10,327 nucleotides of DNA, from positions 1 through 10,327 of the forward strand of contig CAMAWK010000075.1 in NCBI GenBank assembly GCA_945861915.1, written 5' to 3'. Below the pieces are notes generated by a model, which was given only the letters and a program-made list of their open reading frames with translations, was not told where the DNA came from and did no database searches. The DNA is from Flavobacterium psychrophilum. GTDB lineage: Bacteria > Bacteroidota > Bacteroidia > Flavobacteriales > Flavobacteriaceae. Positions 6,043 through 10,327 of the stretch are shown here, in pieces; the first letter of the stretch is position 1, and every line of letters begins with the position of its first letter. The position numbers and the translations under genes are program-made.

Positions 6043-6150
6043 TTTTTTTATAAATAGTTAACATTCATAACCAATGATAAAAAAGGTTTTTAAATTTTAA
6101 AATTCAACTATTCAACACAACTAACCATGCCACTAAAATTAAATCAATCG

Positions 6151-8139
6151 ATGAAGCACTTTTTTATAATTTTATTTTTAGCATTCGTTACCCCTGCTTC
6201 CGCAACTAACAAAAATGGAATGTCTTCAGATGCTAAAAGTAAAAATGTAACTTTCTTTAACGAGCAAACCATACAGCCCACTGTTGATGGTCAACTTTCT
6301 CAGTCTGGAGGTACTTTTAATACAACTGCTACCTTTGCTGATCTAAAAAGATTAACTAATTTTAATAGAGAAATGTATCTAGTGTACGATTTATCTAATC
6401 TAACTGTTACGGCTAATTCAGCTAAATTGAGAGTTTTTTGTCAAACATTCGACAAATATGCAGACCTTTTGTTGTCGCTTTATTGTTTGCCAGACAACCA
6501 AACCACTGGATTAACTTGGGCAACTCGCCCTACAGTTACAACTGCTACTGCCACCAAATGGATCAATCAAATAGAGCATACAGGTGTTTGGTTAGAGTTT
6601 GATGTTTCCTCTTACTTATCTGCTATTTTAGCTTCTCAAAGCAAACAAGCCACTTTTGTTTTAAAAATCACAAACGGGAATGATGCTTTGGTTAAAATGT
6701 CAACAAACGAAAATGCAACTAATAAACCTTCAATTTTAGTATCTGACGAAAATCCTTTGAATCTAGGAGCTAATTCGACCATTAAAATGCCTATCCTTTT
6801 TTCGGACAATATGGTTTTACAACGCGATAAACCCATCAGAATTTGGGGAGAAGTTCTACCTAATCTTCCTGTAACAATCACTTTTGATGGTCAGACTTAC
6901 AATACAACTTGTGGGACAAACGGAAAATTCTCCACCTTTCTTCCTGCCAAAGCTACCTCTGCAAGTAGTTATGTCTTGAGTGTGTCTTCAAACAATGAAA
7001 CCTTTAGTTACAGCAATATTGTCATGGGAGATGTGTATGTATGCGGTGGACAATCGAATATGGCATTAACAGTAAACGGAACACAACCAGATCAATTAGC
7101 CAATGCTACTGCAGATGCTACTTATCCTAATTTACGATTTTTTGAGGTAGCCAAAATTGTAAGTGGTGGTTTTTTATTGAATGCTCCAGATAATCCATGG
7201 AAAAGTTCTATTTCTAATCGTATTATAAATTGGTCAGCCGTTGCTTTTTTTGTGGGTCGCGATTTGCATAAAGATATTAATGTACCAATTGGATTAATTA
7301 ATGTGAGTCATGGTGGAGCACCAACAGATGCTTTTATTTCTCCAGAAGCCTATGCTAATGATCCTGTTTTGGATGCAGCTAAACGCGGTGATGGAGGAGG
7401 GATTTTTAGTTATTACACAACACCATCATCTTTATACACTGCTATGATTTCGAAAGTGGCTGGATACCCAATAAAAGCCGTTTTGTGGTATCAAGCAGAA
7501 GCTAATGCAACTTATTGGCCCGTTTATAAAACCATTTTCAAAGGGTTAATCAAGGATTGGAGAGCGCAATTTAATGAGCCTACTTTACCATGGCTATTTG
7601 TACAATTGCCTGGTTTTGCTGCAGAAGGATCTACTAGTACAAATTGGGCTGAAACACGCGATATTCAACTTCATGTTTCAAAAGAAGACCCTAATACAAG
7701 GATGGCAGTTACTATTGATTTGGGAGATGAAAATGATATTCATCCGAAAGACAAATACACGGTAGCAAAGCGAATGTTACCTCAAGTAAAAGCATTGGTA
7801 TATGGCGAACAAATAGTTCATAAATCACCTACTTACAAATGGCATGAAGTGCAAGGGGCTGATTTGATTATAGCTTTTGATAATGTAGGTAGCGGTTTGA
7901 CTGCAACAAAAGCGATAACCGAATTTCAAATTGCAGGTTTAGATAGAGTTTACAAAACGGCTACTGCAACAATATTACCTGATAATAGAATAAAATTGAC
8001 AAATGCGACAATTTCTAGTCCCTATTATGCTCGATATGCATTCTTGAATTTTCCGACGGTTTCTATTTACACTACTGATACTTTGTCACTACCAATGTCT
8101 CCTTTCAAAACGGAGTTTGAGGGTTGTAAATGTAATTAG
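6151..8139 (+). CDS. Secreted sialate O-acetylesterase-like carbohydrate esterase with DNRLRE/CBM96-like domain, copy 1 (no T9SS tail)
   Basis: From the chosen start this is 662 residues. MKHFFIILFLAFVTPASA is a signal peptide and lines up with MKSFF of copy 2; an in-frame ATG at 6127 would add eight residues. Residues about 32-195 resemble the DNRLRE/CBM96-like beta domain (AKLRVFCQ, TGLTWATRP, WLEFDVSSYL, KPSILVSDE). Next comes the linker domain typical of this esterase family (LFSDNMVLQRDKPIRIWGE). The SASA/SGNH hydrolase has GD (293-294), GGQSNM with the likely nucleophile S302, NVSHGGAP around H387, WYQAEAN from W446, and NDIHP with D529 and H531. Relatives remove acetyl groups from sialic acids or plant polysaccharides; the substrate here is unknown. 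It ends in EGCKCN just where copy 2 continues into a sorting domain. Only 51 bp without a terminator separate it from copy 2. Confidence 0.85.
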   Translation: MKHFFIILFLAFVTPASATNKNGMSSDAKSKNVTFFNEQTIQPTVDGQLSQSGGTFNTTATFADLKRLTNFNREMYLVYDLSNLTVTANSAKLRVFCQTFDKYADLLLSLYCLPDNQTTGLTWATRPTVTTATATKWINQIEHTGVWLEFDVSSYLSAILASQSKQATFVLKITNGNDALVKMSTNENATNKPSILVSDENPLNLGANSTIKMPILFSDNMVLQRDKPIRIWGEVLPNLPVTITFDGQTYNTTCGTNGKFSTFLPAKATSASSYVLSVSSNNETFSYSNIVMGDVYVCGGQSNMALTVNGTQPDQLANATADATYPNLRFFEVAKIVSGGFLLNAPDNPWKSSISNRIINWSAVAFFVGRDLHKDINVPIGLINVSHGGAPTDAFISPEAYANDPVLDAAKRGDGGGIFSYYTTPSSLYTAMISKVAGYPIKAVLWYQAEANATYWPVYKTIFKGLIKDWRAQFNEPTLPWLFVQLPGFAAEGSTSTNWAETRDIQLHVSKEDPNTRMAVTIDLGDENDIHPKDKYTVAKRMLPQVKALVYGEQIVHKSPTYKWHEVQGADLIIAFDNVGSGLTATKAITEFQIAGLDRVYKTATATILPDNRIKLTNATISSPYYARYAFLNFPTVSIYTTDTLSLPMSPFKTEFEGCKCN

Positions 8140-8190
8140 AGTACCAATTTAAATCAATTTTTTTAAGAGCAATATTTCACAATTCGATTA

Positions 8191-10327
8191 ATGAAAAGTT
8201 TTTTTACACTATTATTTTTAACAGTTAGTACCCTTTTATTTGCGGGTAACACTAAACCAACGTTCCAATTTAATGAAGAGGAAATAAAACCAATTTTGGA
8301 TGGTTTTGTTGCCCAGGCATCAGGTGCTTTTAATACCACGTTGGCAAGTGCAGACCTAAAAAAAGGCAATGGATTCAATCGTGAAATCTATCTAACTTAC
8401 GATTTTTCTACTGTATCAATTTCTGCCAAATCAGCTAAATTGAGGATTTTTTGCCAATCATTTGATAAATTTGGAGATCTTACAGTTTCGATTTATTGTT
8501 TGCCCGAATATCAAACCACTGGGTTAACTTGGGCAACACGTCCAGCAGTTACAACGGCTGTTGCGACCTTATTAATCAATCAAACAGAACATGCTAATAA
8601 TTGGATAGAATGTGATATTTCTTCAAGTCTAGCATCGGTATTAGCTACCCAATCTAAAAAAGCAACTTATGTTATAAAAATCACAGCCGGTAATGACGCC
8701 TTGCTTAAGTTTGCCATGAGTGAGAGCTCTAGCAATACTCCATCCATTATTTTATCAGACGAAGACCCTACAAACGGAGGTGTCAATTCGACCATAAAAA
8801 TGCCTACACTTTTTTCTGATAATATGATTATCCAACGTGATAAACCGATTAAAGTTTGGGGAGAAGTATTGCCAAATTTACCTGTAGCTATTAGTTTTGA
8901 CGGACAAATTTACAATACACAATGTGATACAAACGGAAAATTTTCAACTTTTCTTCCTGCTAAAAGTGCCTCTGCAAGTAGTTATATAATGACAGTTGTT
9001 GCAAATAACGAAACATTGACCTATAAAAATATAGTGATGGGTGATGTGTATGTCTGTGGGGGACAATCGAACATGGCAATGTATGTGAGTGGTTCGAATG
9101 CAGATCAAGTTGCCAATGCCAAAGCAGATGCCAATTATCCTAATTTACGTTTTTTTGAAGTGGCCAAAATTGTAAGTGGCGGAGTTTTAATTAACGCCAA
9201 AGACAATACTTGGAAAAGTGCCATTCCTGACCGAATTGTAAATTGGTCGGCAGTCGCTTTCTTTGTTGGTCGTGATTTACACAAACATTTAAATGTACCT
9301 ATCGGACTGATAAATGTGAGTCATGGTGGCGCTCCTTCGGATGCTTTTATTTCACCAGAGGCCTATGCAAACGACCCTGTTTTAAATGCAGCAAAGCGTC
9401 CAGATGGCACGGGTATTTATAGTTATTATCAATCGCCATCATCCTTATATACTGCTATGATTTCGAAAGTGGCTGGCTATCCTATCAAAGCGGTTTTATG
9501 GTATCAGGCAGAAGCTAACGCCAACTATTGGCAAAGTTATAAAACCATTTTTAAAGGTCTAATTAAAGATTGGCGAACAAAATTTAATGACCCTAGTTTA
9601 CCTTGGTTGTTTGTTCAATTACCTTCTTTTGATCCTTCTGGGGATGCTACAAAATTGACTTGGGCAGAAATACGTGATATTCAACTTCAGGTATGGAAAG
9701 AGGATGCAAACACAGGAATGGCGGTTACGATTGATTTGGGAGAAGCTACAAATATTCATCCAACGGATAAATATACAGTTGCCAAACGACTATTGCCTCA
9801 TGTGAAATCATTAGTATATGGTGAACAACTAATCCATAAATCACCTATTTACCAATCACATCAAGTGCAAGGTGTTGATATGATTCTTAGCTTTGATAAT
9901 GTTGGTAGTGGATTGACAGCGACAAAAGCCATAACTGAATTTGAAATTGCAGGTGCAGATAAGGTTTACAAACCAGCAACAGCAACATTATTGCCTAATA
10001 ATCGAATTTCTATTACGAATGCAACTGTTACAAATCCAGTTTATGCACGATATGCATTTTTAAATTTCCCTACTGTTTCTATTTATACTACTGATGCTTT
10101 ATCATTGCCATTATCGCCATTTAAAACCGAGAGTGGAGGCAGTTTGAGTGTTCAAGATATAAACCATGAATCATCCATTTTGATTGTTTATCCAAATCCT
10201 ACCAGTGGGATTTTAAACATCCAAAAAGTTGATGAACCAAAAAAAATAAAAGTATTTAATTTGGCTGGTTCTAAAGTGTATGAAGGTAAATTCACGAATA
10301 AACTAGACTTATCATTTTTGTCTAAAG
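8191..10327 (+). CDS. Secreted sialate O-acetylesterase-like carbohydrate esterase, copy 2, with T9SS sorting domain (partial at window end)
   Basis: This open frame runs from ATG 8191 to the window end (712 codons, no stop). It is a clear paralogue of copy 1 along its whole length. MKSFFTLLFLTVSTLLFAG is the signal peptide. A DNRLRE/CBM96-like domain follows (AKLRIFCQ, TGLTWATRP, TPSIILSDE), then LFSDNMIIQRDKPIKVWGE, GGQSNM with S293, NVSHGGAP, WYQAEAN from W437 and TNIHP with H523. The Asp two residues before the His in copy 1 is Asn521 here. After SPFKTE comes a linker and the start of a type A T9SS sorting domain, VYPNPTSG (V666), so the protein is probably exported over the outer membrane and attached or released. 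About 10-30 further codons are expected beyond the window. It is probably co-transcribed with copy 1. Confidence 0.88.
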   Translation, partial: MKSFFTLLFLTVSTLLFAGNTKPTFQFNEEEIKPILDGFVAQASGAFNTTLASADLKKGNGFNREIYLTYDFSTVSISAKSAKLRIFCQSFDKFGDLTVSIYCLPEYQTTGLTWATRPAVTTAVATLLINQTEHANNWIECDISSSLASVLATQSKKATYVIKITAGNDALLKFAMSESSSNTPSIILSDEDPTNGGVNSTIKMPTLFSDNMIIQRDKPIKVWGEVLPNLPVAISFDGQIYNTQCDTNGKFSTFLPAKSASASSYIMTVVANNETLTYKNIVMGDVYVCGGQSNMAMYVSGSNADQVANAKADANYPNLRFFEVAKIVSGGVLINAKDNTWKSAIPDRIVNWSAVAFFVGRDLHKHLNVPIGLINVSHGGAPSDAFISPEAYANDPVLNAAKRPDGTGIYSYYQSPSSLYTAMISKVAGYPIKAVLWYQAEANANYWQSYKTIFKGLIKDWRTKFNDPSLPWLFVQLPSFDPSGDATKLTWAEIRDIQLQVWKEDANTGMAVTIDLGEATNIHPTDKYTVAKRLLPHVKSLVYGEQLIHKSPIYQSHQVQGVDMILSFDNVGSGLTATKAITEFEIAGADKVYKPATATLLPNNRISITNATVTNPVYARYAFLNFPTVSIYTTDALSLPLSPFKTESGGSLSVQDINHESSILIVYPNPTSGILNIQKVDEPKKIKVFNLAGSKVYEGKFTNKLDLSFLSK

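Larger units (their letters stand above)
5719..6150. other. Long non-coding region between the lipoprotein gene and the esterase pair
   Basis: No reading frame here looks like a gene. From left to right it holds a direct repeat CTAACAC (5731-5737 and 5746-5752), two diverged inverted copies of a GC-rich repeat (5780-5801 and 5852-5873), two AAACGTTT-core palindromes (5938-5951 and 5967-5982), a weak promoter candidate, and an AT-rich leader with no obvious Shine-Dalgarno site. No clear T-tailed terminator for the lipoprotein gene is visible. The left half looks like repeat debris, the right half like the control region of the downstream esterases. Confidence 0.6.

Noticed and set aside
5719..6150. 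tRNA, small RNA gene or CRISPR array in the long spacer
   Set aside because: No tRNA-like cloverleaf, no regularly spaced direct repeats and no conserved RNA motif is visible; the hairpins are explained as interspersed repeats.
7574..7765. 63-codon open frame on the plus strand inside esterase copy 1
   Set aside because: It is out of frame within a conserved esterase region and has no family resemblance; a shadow frame.

Overview
The window looks like part of a chromosome from a member of the Bacteroidetes, most likely a Flavobacterium-type organism. The reasons are its AT-rich DNA and codon use, A-rich start regions without clear Shine-Dalgarno sites, a MoaC-MoaB fusion protein, and a type IX secretion (T9SS) sorting domain. 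Every gene I can support lies on the + strand.

Positions 1-66 hold the last 21 codons of an upstream membrane protein that resembles the end of a TauE/SafE-type anion exporter. Positions 75-5154 are a compact molybdenum-cofactor (Moco) operon in the order mobA, cobA (uroporphyrinogen-III methyltransferase, SUMT), moaD, moeB-rhodanese, moaE, moaC-moaB fusion, moaA. Genes overlap or are a few bases apart, except for a 46-bp gap after moaD that carries a UUCG hairpin followed by a T run. Together MoaA and MoaC make cyclic pyranopterin monophosphate, MoaD/MoaE with MoeB insert sulfur, the MoaB/MogA domain adenylylates molybdopterin, and MobA adds GMP. CobA starts siroheme synthesis. Moco plus siroheme is what assimilatory nitrate and nitrite reductases need, so this was probably built to serve nitrate assimilation. 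That link is inferred, because no reductase, moeA or siroheme dehydrogenase/chelatase gene is in the window.

Positions 5155-6150 are accessory in character. They hold a small cysteine-bearing orphan lipoprotein gene, two diverged inverted copies of a GC-rich repeat, and two perfect palindromes with an AAACGTTT core whose centres are 30 bp apart. The palindromes look like paired operators for a LacI-family regulator.

Positions 6151-10327 carry two tandem, clearly duplicated secreted carbohydrate esterases. Each has a signal peptide, an N-terminal DNRLRE/CBM96-like beta domain, a linker domain typical of sialate O-acetylesterases, and a SASA/SGNH hydrolase domain. The first copy stops where the second continues into a T9SS sorting domain. 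The second copy runs off the window and has Asn in place of Asp in its DIHP-type motif. The pair is best read as a small regulated polysaccharide-deacetylation locus of unknown substrate. The duplicated esterases with different C-termini behind a double operator are the least ordinary part of the window; the Moco operon is mostly conventional.
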